64,000 bases of DNA from Acanthosepion esculentum (lineage: Eukaryota; Mollusca; Cephalopoda; Sepiida; Sepiidae): positions 8,408,136 through 8,472,135 of the forward strand of contig OZ038498.1 in NCBI GenBank assembly GCA_964036315.1. Direction: 5' to 3'. The notes under the pieces are model-generated. The model saw only the letters and a list, made by a program, of their open reading frames with translations, ran no database searches and was not told the DNA's origin. Of the stretch, positions 22,860 through 32,417 are shown piece after piece; the first letter of the stretch is position 1, and each line of letters begins with the position of its first letter. A program made the translations under genes and the position numbers.

Positions 22860-22957
22860 CCGTCCACATTACTATTATTATTATTAGGATTATGAAGGTC
22901 ATTTGTCCTGATTGCAATATTGAATCAAGCACGGGCAACGCCGGGCCATGCTGCTAG
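22860..22957 (+). mobile_element. Second Helitron 3' end, truncated
   Basis: TTGAATCAAGCACGGGCAAC, GCCGGGCCATGCTG and CTAG are followed by T. This is the same terminus as the preceding copy, 168 bp downstream. Confidence 0.6.
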
Positions 22958-22959
22958 TA

Positions 22960-24190
22960 AATAATATAGAAAAAACCTTAGCTACAACTTGCATGATAAT
23001 TTCTCATACTAGAAATCTACTTCTTGTTTATTAGTCCAGTTTCTTCAATACAATTTTTCTTGCATATAAAATTCAGAATAATAAATATCTTGCCTTTGTT
23101 TATTGTCATTTTATCGCTAAAATTCAGCCTTCTTAATCTATGAAGCTCAAAATTTTGTTCATGTCCGCTCGAAACTCTGAAAACTAATTAAATATAGATA
23201 AAGACGTTTTTTTTCTTATGTGTGTTTGTGGAGGAAATATTACATCAAACTTTGACATCAAATAAAAGCCGTTTGGCATTTGTCCGGGAAACCAATCGAA
23301 CAGAACTTGGCAAATAGCCGATGTAGAGCCATATCCTCCTGATCTCAGTTTAAACTGACACCGTCTTTATTTCCTGATATCTTAAACTATAATTAGAAGC
23401 AATAATTTTGGAAAGTGAAAATTTCACTGAAACAATTTGGAATTTTTTCAAGTTTTTTATCCGAAATAAAAGTAAATACGAACAAAATGTCCACAGTATA
23501 TGAGAAGGACGCGTCAATTTAACTGATGCCAAATCAAATGGCTTAAAATGAGAAACGCATGTGTCTCTCTAGGTACGTCTCCATTCAGACATATCGTGTA
23601 ATCGGTATTGACAGTCTCTTAGGTGGGCTAGGTACTATTCTTGGAGGTAGGCTTGTCGGACTGAGCATAACAAAAAACGCCCCTGAGAAATACATTTTTT
23701 TTTTAAATTTACATCTATAAACTATACATATGACATATTGCCCAACATAGAGGGTCTTGAATAAAGGGGATATTCAGTTTTTAAAATCTTTTTTTTTCAA
23801 TAATTGTATTTTGTTATACCTTTGCCATCTGTTTTTGTTTGTGGTCTTAAATATGCGATTGTTTTCTTAGTGGCGATTGTTTTCTTAATGCCTTAGCTTA
23901 AATTGCAGTTATTCAAATAAAGCAGTATCCTGTCTTGCAAGTGGTAACCACCTTGGAATTTCGATCACAGCTTAGGAATGTTACCATATTTTTGTAGTAT
24001 ATTTTGATAATCTAGGAAATACGTCATTACCGATTTGATTAAACCAATCGAATTGCTTTAATTACGATAATCTCACTAATACGATTTTTTAAATATATTC
24101 AAATCTTTAAAAGTAAAACAACTTTCCGGTCCAGTTGAAAAAAAGTTGCACGTCAACATATATTATTCGTTTTATAATATAAATTTAAAT
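22960..24190. other. Unassigned AT-rich spacer
   Basis: No recognisable feature. Confidence 0.35.
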
Positions 24191-24194
24191 GAGG

Positions 24195-24500
24195 AGGCAC
24201 GTTTGGATAGAGAAATCGGAGAGCCGAGTTCGAATTCCAGTCGAATCCATTACATTCACTTACGTGCTAATACCCTTAGGAAAGGTGTGATTCCTCTTCT
24301 TCTCCATCCAGCTATGGGTAAATAGCAGGACAGACTGGGTTCTATAGCCTTGTATGGCAACTGGTGTCGGAGAAAGACAACTCTGAATTCAAACCCGGAG
24401 TGGAGCCCCGAAGGCGGATGGACGGCACTTTGTGCTACCCTTCCGGCAATTCCTTCACCCGCGTTGGTACCAAACTGTATTGGTTTATCCTCTCCTTTGG
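24195..24500 (+). mobile_element. SINE-2 copy
   Basis: It contains GAGTTCGAATTCCAGTCGA (box B), TTACATTCACTTACGTGC, CCTTAGGAAAGGTGTGATTC, GGGTAAATAGCAGGACAGAC and TTCTATAGCCTTG. It is followed by a GC-richer stretch to about 24640 that may belong to the same element. Confidence 0.75.
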
Positions 24501-24644
24501 ACTCTGCTAGCAAGGCCGAGAGGGGGAACTAGACGTCTGTGCAGCCCTACTTCTCCATATATCCCGCCCGGGCTCGTAGCGCACCGCGCTACTCCATCGT
24601 CTGTCGAGACGGACGGATGCCGACGACGATAATATGTGTCTGCA

Positions 24645-25655
24645 GCCTATGTTTTCATGTAGTCTATACGTGTTACACCTGTAAAACTAAATACATTCTG
24701 TACCAGTATCACCGGGAGAAGATTCTCACCACATTTATTCATACATATACAGATACATCGATCTTTTCTAACGTTAGCACTGCGAAACAATGAAGAATCC
24801 AGCAGCCATCTTGGCAAGAGTGACATTCACGTGGTTTGCTTCCAATTTTTGGTGAAAAAAAGCCGACACATCATTAATTTTCAATCTAAAAGTTTAAGTG
24901 AAATCGGATTCTCTTGGGGCGTATTATCAATATAGGTTGTCATCGAACTTAGATAATGCGACGATGGCAGGATAATAATCGAATTAAATCGAAGCTAGAT
25001 AGCTTCCACGAGAAACGTATAACATTCCTTTTATGTCACACAGCACAACCCGAACGTTTTGGTAACAAATTGTAAATTTTAATCAAATTAGAACTCGAAT
25101 TAAAAGATACATTTCAGATAAGAAACTTGGTAATTTAAGGGAAACGTGTGTCACATGTTCTCTTCAACTTTTCAATGAAAGGAAACATAGAAATGCCGAT
25201 GACCAATAACTTTCTTCTTCCTTTAATAAGCCTCGGTAACTTTATTATATGAACGTCATTTATTCGAATCATTTCAATAAATTTTTATCAGAAACTTTAT
25301 GAAAGATTGATGCATTTTACTGTGATTGCCACATGGTAAACATAATTTAGATAATCATACTGTCGACTGAGTAACGATACAAGAGTTATGGAACATTGAT
25401 CATGGTCAGTACCTAGATTGGGAAAATCAGAAGCTGTAAGCTTAGATGTACGATATGGGACGATATGGGACAGGTATGAAGCAACCACTCGCCCCAGCTA
25501 GAGGTTAATTCGCAATTATTTTATCAGTAGATAATTATCTCAAAAAACTTTTTGCAATCTTAAAATATATATTTTCTGGCTTTAAATAACCTGCAAAATA
25601 TTGAAAAGCCATGAAATTCAAATGATGCAATCAATCAAATCCTATCTATCTATCA
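24645..25655. other. Unassigned spacer
   Basis: No recognisable feature. Confidence 0.35.
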
Positions 25656-25660
25656 CTCCC

Positions 25661-25716
25661 TTTCTCACTCTCTCTCTCTCTCTCTCTCTCTCTAACTATA
25701 TATACATACATATATA

Positions 25717-25773
<57 letters not shown>
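25661..25773. repeat. (CT)n then (TA)n microsatellite
   Basis: A CT run to about 25695, then interrupted TA to about 25771. Confidence 0.9.
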
Positions 25774-25775
<2 letters not shown>

Positions 25776-25893
25776 AAAGTTTCAAACACTAATAATCCAA
25801 GGTTATAATTTATTACGTTGGAATCGTAATCAGGATCCAATTTATCAGACCTACAAAAACCTTTTTGAATTTGTAGGCCTGTTATATGTTATA

Positions 25894-25894
<1 letters not shown>

Positions 25895-25976
<82 letters not shown>

Positions 25977-25982
25977 CACTAA

Positions 25983-26034
<52 letters not shown>
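25895..26034. repeat. Paired (TA)n arrays
   Basis: Two TA runs (25895-25972 and 25994-26034) separated by about 20 bp. Confidence 0.95.
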
Positions 26035-26042
<8 letters not shown>

Positions 26043-26225
26043 TATTTAAACGTTATTTTTTAAATGGATATTCATATATTGATCTGTTTTAATTTATTTA
26101 TTAAAGAGTATATTTCTTTATTTACGTCTAATCGCCTGAATATTTCGAGAAATCTTGTTAGAAAAATAAACGAATATACTGTTTAATAAATAAATAAAAA
26201 GAGAGCATATCCATTTCCTACAAAA

Positions 26226-26230
<5 letters not shown>

Positions 26231-26270
<40 letters not shown>
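26231..26270. repeat. (TA)n, left border of inverted element pair B
   Basis: A perfect TA run. Confidence 0.95.
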
Positions 26271-26461
26271 AATATGTGGAACAGTTCAATTTATATTATT
26301 ACAATGAATCATTCATGCAAAAAGTGAATTAGTAAAGTTAATGATATAAAATGGTGAAATCCATTCGCTAACAAAATGTTAAAGAGTCATTAACGTGCTA
26401 ATCACTTGATGGATGTTATGATCCTTGTTTCTTTTTTAAATATAAACTGTATTCCTTAAAT

Positions 26462-26503
26462 ACGCAAGTACTTTCGACTGTACATTCAGTCATCTTCAGG
26501 CAT
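26462..26503 (-). ncRNA. Hammerhead-like motif, family B left arm
   Basis: On the minus strand: CUGAAGA (26499-26493); helix II GACUG with CAGUC around AAUGUA; GAA (26475-26473); palindrome AGUACU (26472-26467); U at position 17; then GCGU (26465-26462), which pairs with AUGC (26503-26500) as a 4-bp helix I. All invariant core bases are present. Helix III is self-complementary, as expected for a dimer-type hammerhead. Confidence 0.65.
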
Positions 26504-26568
26504 GGAAATATTTTGTTTTTGGTAAATTAAGGTAGCATCCGAAACGAAAAAGTATAATGCAAATCGAA

Positions 26569-26610
26569 ATGCCTGAAGATGACTGAATGTACAGTTGAAA
26601 GTACCTGTGT
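26569..26610 (+). ncRNA. Hammerhead-like motif, family B right arm (decayed)
   Basis: CUGAAGA (26573-26579), GACUG with CAGUU (closing G-U wobble) and GAA (26597-26599) are kept. AGUACC breaks the helix III palindrome. Confidence 0.5.
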
Positions 26611-26772
26611 GTTTAAGGAAGACCTAATACAGTTTATAATTTTTAAAAACAAGGATCATAACACGCATCGAGTGATTGGTAGGTTAATGCTTCTTTAAAA
26701 TTTTATTAGCGACGGAATTTCCCCATTTTATATCATTAGGTTTACTAATTTACTTTTTGTGTGAATGATTCA

Positions 26773-26778
<6 letters not shown>

Positions 26779-26831
<53 letters not shown>
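26779..26831. repeat. (TA)n between family B and family H elements
   Basis: A perfect TA run shared as the 3' border of a plus-strand and a minus-strand element. Confidence 0.95.
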
Positions 26832-26833
<2 letters not shown>

Positions 26834-27015
26834 AAGTACAGGGTTGGTACAGATGAAATAAAATTCCGATAACCAAAAACACTATTCTTAAAAGAGTGCT
26901 CAATACAGAGTAGAGAAAATAATAGTTATTCCAAAATTAACATAAGCATATTATAACATCACTATACAAAAATACCCATTTTGTTTCAACACTTCTGGTG
27001 TCTTCTCAAGTGATG
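26832..27015 (-). mobile_element. Family H element end (Penelope-like terminal segment)
   Basis: From the hammerhead-like motif at 27015-26957, the minus strand runs about 125 bp into (TA)n. It includes GTATTGAGCACTCTTTTAAG and AATAGTGTTTTTGG. A related copy is at 46570-46686. Confidence 0.65.
26957..27015 (-). ncRNA. Hammerhead-like motif, family H, with U3/A8
   Basis: Helix I: CAUCAC (27015-27010) pairs with GUGAUG (26962-26957), 6 bp with a 2-nt bulge. Core: UUGAGAA (27009-27003). Helix II: GACAC with GUGUU around CAGAA. GAA (26987-26985). Helix III: ACAAAA with UUUUGU, 6 bp. Cleavage base A follows in a GUA triplet. Core base 3 is U and base 8 is A, so the 3-8 pair would be U-A rather than C-G. 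Confidence 0.6.
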
Positions 27016-27196
27016 GTGATGATTGCAAAATAAAAAAGTTTTAAGAGTTCAAAACCAACTAAACTTCCTCAATAGGGAAACATTGGTTACGTAACCGATG
27101 ATGACCAATCAGAATGCAAGTATATGGTAATTCAATATCACGGGGCAACATACCCTAAATACAATCTATTAATGCATTAAAGATAAGTTCCTCATA

Positions 27197-27220
27197 TATA
27201 TATATATATATATATATATG
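27197..27220. repeat. (TA)n microsatellite
   Basis: A short TA run, 3' border of the left family A element. Confidence 0.95.
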
Positions 27221-27329
27221 AATGAAATATACTCTTAAGGCGTGCTATATTTATGGGATAAAGTGCTCAATATCAGAGATAGAGCGTGTATATATATAAA
27301 AGTGAACATTGAAGTCAACACTTATAGGC

Positions 27330-27362
27330 GACAGTCTGTTTCATGCTAGACGCAATCGTCAG
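27330..27362 (-). ncRNA. Hammerhead-like motif, family A left arm
   Basis: Minus strand: CUGACGA (27362-27356), weak helix II (UGC with GCA), GAA, helix III ACA with UGU closed by GAC, and C at position 17 in a GUC triplet (27330). Canonical core. Helix I is not formed because the copy starts at the core. Confidence 0.55.
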
Positions 27363-27367
27363 ATGGC

Positions 27368-27400
27368 CTGACGATTGCGTCTAGCATGAAACAGACTGTG
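27368..27400 (+). ncRNA. Hammerhead-like motif, family A right arm
   Basis: CTGACGA (27368-27374), TTGC/GCAT helix II, GAA (27388-27390), ACA/TGT helix III. Position 17 is G (27400), which is not a permitted cleavage base. Confidence 0.5.
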
Positions 27401-27448
27401 TTTCTGTGAACAGACAATGTTCACTTTTATATACATACATACATATCG

Positions 27449-27535
27449 GGTTTCGATCCTAGCTAAAGGCAACCGGACGTCTAGCCACACTGATGAGCTG
27501 TGAAACAGCGAAACAGTCTGTCTCTGGATGACAAA
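27449..27535 (+). mobile_element. Hammerhead SINE (SINE-H), 5'-truncated copy
   Basis: It begins at box B (GGGTTTCGATCC), passes CTAGCTAAAGGCAACCGGAC and ends with a complete hammerhead. The second copy at 27685 has the whole tRNA head. The family is a tRNA-derived SINE whose 3' part is a type-I hammerhead. Confidence 0.75.
27479..27532 (+). ncRNA. Type-I hammerhead ribozyme, full consensus core
   Basis: Core CUGAUGA at 27490-27496. Helix II: GCUGU (27497-27501) with ACAGC (27505-27509), loop GAA. Core GAA at 27510-27512. Helix III: ACA (27513-27515) with UGU (27519-27521), loop GUC. C17 is at 27522, in a GUC triplet, so predicted cleavage lies between 27522 and 27523. Helix I: CCACA (27485-27489) with UCUGG (27523-27527), one C-C mismatch; internal loop UAG/AU; GUC (27479-27481) with GAC (27530-27532). 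Every invariant hammerhead position is canonical. Activity is inferred. Confidence 0.85.
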
Positions 27536-27684
27536 ATTAATTTCGGTTGAGCTCTTTGGTTTGAGGTGTGAGTTTGTAAACAGTGACTATTTAAGCTAAT
27601 ATTGCATGACTCTTCGGCAGAATTGAGTCACTGTCAGTCACTGTATGTTTATCTAAATCTAAAAATAAACACGCTAAAATTCAC
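27536..27684. other. Short spacer between two SINE-H copies
   Basis: Nothing recognised. Confidence 0.3.
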
Positions 27685-27821
27685 CTTCATCCCTGCCGTG
27701 AGCCGACGGCTTAGTGGTCAAAGTTCCGACGGACGCCAATTCAGTCGGGTTTCGATCCTAGCTAAGGGCAACCGGACGTCTAGCCACACTGATGAGCTGT
27801 GAAACAGTCTGTCTGTGGATG

Positions 27822-27825
<4 letters not shown>
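27685..27825 (+). mobile_element. Hammerhead SINE (SINE-H), copy with full tRNA head
   Basis: The tRNA-like head spans 27691-27775. Box A region is GGCTTAGTGGTCAAAG and box B is GTTTCGATCC (27749-27758). It is followed at once by the hammerhead segment (27778-27823) and, 3 bp later, by (TA)n as tail. This is the clearest tRNA-head plus ribozyme plus TA-tail arrangement in the window. Confidence 0.75.
27778..27823 (+). ncRNA. Hammerhead copy with collapsed helix II
   Basis: Core CUGAUGA (27789-27795), then only GCUGU before GAA (27801-27803); helix III ACA/UGU; C17 at 27813. Helix I is perfect: CCACA (27784-27788) with UGUGG (27814-27818), and GUC (27778-27780) with GAC (27821-27823). Compared with 27479-27532, eight bases (GAAACAGC) are missing, consistent with slippage between direct GAAACAG repeats. 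It is probably inactive. Confidence 0.7.

Positions 27826-27891
<66 letters not shown>
27826..27891. repeat. (TA)n tail of SINE-H
   Basis: A perfect TA run. Confidence 0.95.
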
Positions 27892-27893
<2 letters not shown>

Positions 27894-28161
27894 CATATAA
27901 ATAAAGATCAATATTACTAATTACTTTTAAATTTCACAGTAAAATTAAAAATTACAAATTTCAATTTCTAAATGCAACCGAGCATCAAGTTTAAAATTAT
28001 TCAGAAATGAAACTAGGAGAAAATCTTTTTTTCTTAGCGAAGTGACAATTCATCAGTTAAATTCGTGGGTGATGTAAGAAGTATCTATGATCGCTACACG
28101 TATTTGATGCATGGAAGTCTGAATTCAAATAAGGAGGTAGATATGGAAGGGGATTTTACAA

Positions 28162-29110
28162 ATGCCAGGACAAACACATTCACATCCTTATACACAACCA
28201 CGTATATATAATCAAATATATAAACTCGCAAATAAGGACCGATATTTATTTATAGAATTTATTTATAGAATTTTTATAGAATGTTCTTCTTCGTTGGCAG
28301 AGTTATTACTAAAAGATGCATTTTATAAACACTGCAATTTTTACAACAATGCTTTAAAAAATAGTGGCTATGAATGCCCTGATATTAAATACAGAAAACA
28401 TATTAGTGATAGCCACAAAAAAAATGTTAATATAAACATCATTTCGTGCAGACCCCCGTCCCTTTTAACCAAATTGTTAGGGGCGAAGTTTCTCAGTTTG
28501 ATTGAGGAACATTTCCCCAGAAATAATCCTCTAAGCAAAATTTTCAATAAAAATACGCTTAAATTAAGTTACAGTTGTAGACAAAATTATTAAATAACAT
28601 AATAATAAAATTTTAAGTTTACACTTAAGTCAAAGTAACAATCGTAATTCCAAAACTGAAATCAATAATGATAATACATTGTGTAAGTGCAGAAACACTA
28701 ACATTTGTCCAGTGCCAAATGCTTGTCTTACTGAATCTATTGTTTACCAATGTACCATTTTTTCTAGTTAAAATCCGACTGTTAAGAAATTTTATATTGG
28801 TAGTACAAAAAAAAACCCCTTTAAATAGAGGTGGTATCAGCACATGTCTTCTTTTAACAACAATGCGTACCAAAACCGAACATCCCTTTCCAAATATTTT
28901 TGTCATTTAAAAGAAATTAATAAAACCCCTACCATAAAATGGAAAATATTTAAAAAAAACAAGAATCTGTAACTCCTTAAATGACACATATCCCCTGTGT
29001 TTACATGAAAAGTTGCATATGATAAAGTTTTCTATAAATAAAGTTCTCCTAAATCAAAGAAATGAATTAATAGTAATTTGTACAAATTGTATCATGTTTA
29101 CTTTAAAATA
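28162..29110 (+). pseudogene. Penelope-like element: RT C-terminal linker and GIY-YIG endonuclease remnants
   Basis: The open frame at 28162-28593 carries HCNFYNNALKNSGYECPDIK, INIISCRPPSLLTKLLGAKF, LSLIEEHFPRNNPLSKIF and NKNTLKLSYSC. This is the linker after the RT thumb of Penelope-like retroelements. From 28682 a Cys-rich CKCRNTNICPVPNACLTES, then IVYQCTI, and (frame-shifted) KFYIGST, an Arg, an RWYQH and LSKYFCHLKEINKTPTIKW give the GIY-YIG domain with its YIG, R and H positions. RT catalytic motifs are missing (5' truncation), and at least two frameshifts and several stops inactivate it. A (TA)n array at 29270 marks the 3' end. Confidence 0.85.
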
Positions 29111-29267
29111 TACTTAAAAGAATTTTTCAGAAAATTTACGCATTACAATTACATATCCATTATTTTATTAGTATATAATAGTCCACATAATATTTACATA
29201 ATTCTTTGACTTTTCCAACTTGCCTTGTTGCATTGCCCATTCAATAAAATAAGTATCGCATTTTTGG

Positions 29268-29269
<2 letters not shown>

Positions 29270-29337
<68 letters not shown>
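29270..29337. repeat. (TA)n, 3' border of the Penelope-like element
   Basis: A perfect TA run about 160 bp after the GIY-YIG remnant. Confidence 0.95.
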
Positions 29338-29342
<5 letters not shown>

Positions 29343-29788
29343 TACAAGCGATCCCTTTAAAAAAGGTATTGTAGTATTAAAAATTTGGAAATTTTTAAAA
29401 AATAACATTTTGTTTAATAAAACCTTGTCTACTTCACCTTATCTAAACCTTGTTTAGCAACAGTCTGTCTGCTGTTGGACGCGTCTAAACAGAAATTTAT
29501 AACCCACCTAACCATACCCTCATGAAATTACTTTTCATTTCTCTCTTTAGCTTAGGTCTGTTTCGTGATTGGTTAATCCAGACATGCCCACAAGCACTTT
29601 TTTTGATTTTGAAAATAGGGAACCCCCACCTTTTTAACTTTCAAACGAAGTAATGATTTGTTTTAAAGTTTCCCATATAAATCATTTTCATCATAAGTTA
29701 TCTATCAATCTATCATCGCTCGATGAAGGAACATTATAGTTCCGAAACATGAAAGTTTTTGTGTAGCGATGAAAGATATTATAATAAA

Positions 29789-29794
<6 letters not shown>
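29338..29794 (+). mobile_element. Family D element end, probable Penelope-like terminal/5' segment
   Basis: Non-coding sequence containing CGTGATTGGTTAATCC and ending with a hammerhead-like motif and (TA)n. I place it with the Penelope-like elements by position and ribozyme only. Confidence 0.4.
29713..29772 (+). ncRNA. Hammerhead-like motif, family D, strongest helix I
   Basis: Helix I: UCAUCGC (29713-29719) with GCGAUGA (29766-29772), 7 perfect bp. Core UCGAUGA (29720-29726), where C3-U4 are replaced by U-C. Helix II: GGAAC with GUUCC, loop AUUAUA. GAA (29744-29746). Helix III: ACAU with GUGU. A17 is at 29765 in a GUA triplet. All three helices are in the right register, but the changed core bases predict inactivity. 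Confidence 0.7.

Positions 29795-29848
<54 letters not shown>
29795..29848. repeat. (TA)n microsatellite
   Basis: A perfect TA run 3' of the family D motif. Confidence 0.95.
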
Positions 29849-29849
<1 letters not shown>

Positions 29850-29850
<1 letters not shown>

Positions 29851-30714
29851 TCTCAAATGATCAAACATGAAAATTGAGGAGTAGGACTTCCTGGTGGGGG
29901 CCATAAAATTTTCCTTCCCTCCTCCTATCTAGATACCAACATAATTAACGCTATTTATATGTTATCATTCGACATACACGAAATCCAAGATACATAAATG
30001 TGTACATATTTATATATATATCTATATGCCCGCATAACATTGTTCACAAGAGATATTTCTGAAAAAATATGTTATTTTGGGGGAAAAAAACTTATGAATA
30101 GTTATCAGCCTTCTTTTGTTATTTTTGGAAACTGGGTATTAATTGAAGATTGCTTATTGATCAAAGATGAAGATAATTTAAGTCAATTACTTTGATGTAC
30201 TAATTGGCTCATAAGTTTATTAAGCCGCTTACGCATGCGCGTTTGAATGGACAGACTTCTTAACATTGCTGCTCGGTCATTCTTCTTTCTTTTCTTTCCC
30301 AATCATTGGCTGTGTGGTTCATCAATGAAAGTCTCGGAATGTATCAGAGTAATTTAGAAATCACCGATTTGTTTCTTCGTACGAATAAGAAATGGTAGTT
30401 GCTCCAACTTCACTTGCTTTCATTCCCCCACAAACGTACGAACGTCATCTTTTACCGTCAAAATAATCATCAAGAGAAGGCAAAAATTATCTTCCCGTCT
30501 TTCAACTAATGTGGCATGTGAGCGGAAATATTAATCGAGAAAAGCAAGATTTGTTCCCGTATAATTACTGCCGAGGCATAGCAGCAATTTGCCATTTTGA
30601 TCTTTTGCTACAATAAAAAAAAGAATACAAAATACTCCTTTGTGGATTTCACTTCCTTTATTTATTTGCCTGTCCTTCGGATATTTTCCAGTTTTTGATT
30701 TTGTTATATTTTCT
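29850..30714. other. Unassigned region
   Basis: A palindromic ACGCATGCGCGT (30231-30242, NRF-1-like) is followed by CCAATCATTGG and pyrimidine tracts near 30270-30310. No exon could be supported. Confidence 0.3.
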
Positions 30715-31245
30715 TTCTCTATGGAGTATTGCTGCCATATATGGTCTGGAGCCCCTTCTGTTTGTCTCAAGGTCCTTGATAAAATCCAAAGACGGATATG
30801 CAGTGTAATTGGCTCTGATCTGGCATCTCGTCTGCAGCCGCTCTCTCACAGACGTGCCGTTGCCTCCCTCTGTCTTTTTTACAAATTCTTTCACGGTAAC
30901 TGCTGCGATGAATTTAAGACTTCACGAATTTAAGCGTTCAACTAGGCTGGGATCTCGCTCTCACCCTTTCACTGTCGAAACTGTTAAATGTAGACGTCTC
31001 TTTTACTCCAATATCTTCATGTCTCGCACTTCTCGCCTGTGGAACTCCCTCGCCTTTTCTTGATTTTCTGATAGCTATAATCTCCAACTATTCAAATGTA
31101 ATGTCAATCGACGTCTCCAGATGCCCTGATCTATCCTATCTCCTTCTCTTCATCCTTTCCTCTATCACTCCCCTTTGCTCTCGCTCCATCACTTTGTAAC
31201 CCCTTGCGTGCTTGTGGCTGCCCGCCTTGGGGTGGAATGCTTAAA
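30715..31245 (+). pseudogene. LINE-A 3' fragment, best conserved
   Basis: It reads MEYCCHIWSGAPSVCLKVLD, KIQRRICSVIGSDLASRLQ, SLCLFYKFFHGNC, then (frame-shifted) LHEFKRSTRLGSRSHPFTVE, RLFYSNIFMSRTSRLWNSL and the YNLQLFKCNVNR C-terminus. The 3' end has AACCCCTTGCGTGCTTGTGG and GGGGTGGAATGCTTAAAAA. Only the region after the RT is present. Confidence 0.85.
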
Positions 31246-31337
31246 AAAAAAAGGTGTGTCTTGGTTGAATTTTCTTCGTTTTGCACTCTTTCTACCAATC
31301 ACGGTTTCACGCTTGAGATTTTTTCTCAGTTGCTTTT

Positions 31338-31945
31338 CGGTTTGGTTTGGTTTGATTTGGTTCAGTTTGGTTTGGTTTGGTTTACGGCATATCAACCTCA
31401 ATGGGTTATTTAATGCCGACAAGATTTTTATTACTGGTAATATTTTTCAAAAATATTTTTCTGGAAATATTTTTTCAAAAATATATTACTGGTAATATTT
31501 TTTTCAAAAAGTTTTTCTGGTAATATTTTTTTCAAAAAGTTTTTCTGGTAATATTTTTTTCAAAAAGTTTTTCTGGTAATATTTTTTTCAAAAAGGTTTT
31601 CTGGTAATATTTTTTTCAAAAAGTTTTTCTGGTAATATTTTTTTCAAAAATGTATCACTAGTAATGCATTAAATTTTCCTTAAAACAAATATTGCTGGTA
31701 ATATCTTTTTACAAAAATGTATTACTGGTATTAAAAACTTATTTTTACATTTTCATGGTGTTTTGACCCCAGTTTGGCGGTTAACTATTTGCCCATAGCT
31801 GGGACCCTAACAAATGTTACCACCCCGGGTCAGGGTGGATCTGGGAACCCCAGCAATTATGAGATGGTTCCACACTCCCCAAAACCTCTTGATCAGAGGC
31901 CTTGCTGTCGGATGTATTTTATCGTCTTACCCAGGACGCCTCATT
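31338..31945 (+). repeat. DR-A copy with expanded 28-bp tandem block
   Basis: TTGG repeats and TTTACGGCATATCAACCTCA are followed by about nine units of a 28-bp repeat (CTGGTAATATTTTTTTCA in each) at about 31430-31690. The conserved GC-richer end follows (CACCCCGGGTCAGGGTGG, CGTCTTACCCAGGACGC). Confidence 0.8.
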
Positions 31946-32417
31946 TGGTGAAGGAGATCTTACCTCTTTGCAGTCGGCGTATTCTGAAGAACATGTTGTA
32001 GTAGAGAGTAAACAAAACCTGGCTTCACAAGCCAATCATCGTCGTTTCAATTCTCAATATTCTCATTATTTGAAACTTCGTTGTTCGAATATAAATCCGT
32101 CGGCAAGGTTTGAACTATTTCCACCACTAATGGAAAGATTGCTGGGATCCTGTGCTGGCTGTGGTAGTAATCGTGGCGGTGTTATTTTTTGAAGATTTAC
32201 CAGAAAATAAGGGGGAATAATAATGATGAAGATAATGATAAGGATGGTGGCAATGTTTTTTGCAGATAATAGCATCAGCGTTAAAGATATTTATCACAAA
32301 AAAGATGCCTTTTAGCAAAACAAGCAACCGACCAATATTCTTTCTTTTGACATTTGCAAATTCAATGCCAGCACAAATTTATTCATTCTGTCTGCATTAT
32401 ATTCCTTCCAGCGTTCA

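Larger units (their letters stand above)
26271..26778. mobile_element. Family B element pair, head-to-head inverted
   Basis: Two copies of one roughly 200-bp segment point outwards, with arms about 26271-26503 (minus) and 26569-26778 (plus) and a loop of about 65 bp. Both outer ends meet (TA)n. Matching words include GTACATTCAGTCATCTTCAG against its complement, and ATCCTTGTTTCTTTTTTAAA against its complement. Each arm begins at a hammerhead-like motif. This fits terminal segments of Penelope-like elements. Confidence 0.75.
27221..27440. mobile_element. Family A element pair, inverted, joined at the ribozyme
   Basis: The left arm (minus, 27362 to 27221) and right arm (plus, from 27368) meet at a near-perfect palindrome centred at about 27365: TCATGCTAGACGCAATCGTC and its complement. 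The left arm carries CTCAATATCAGAGATAGAGC and a (TA)n border. The same sequence without the inverted partner is at 41984-42124. Confidence 0.75.
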
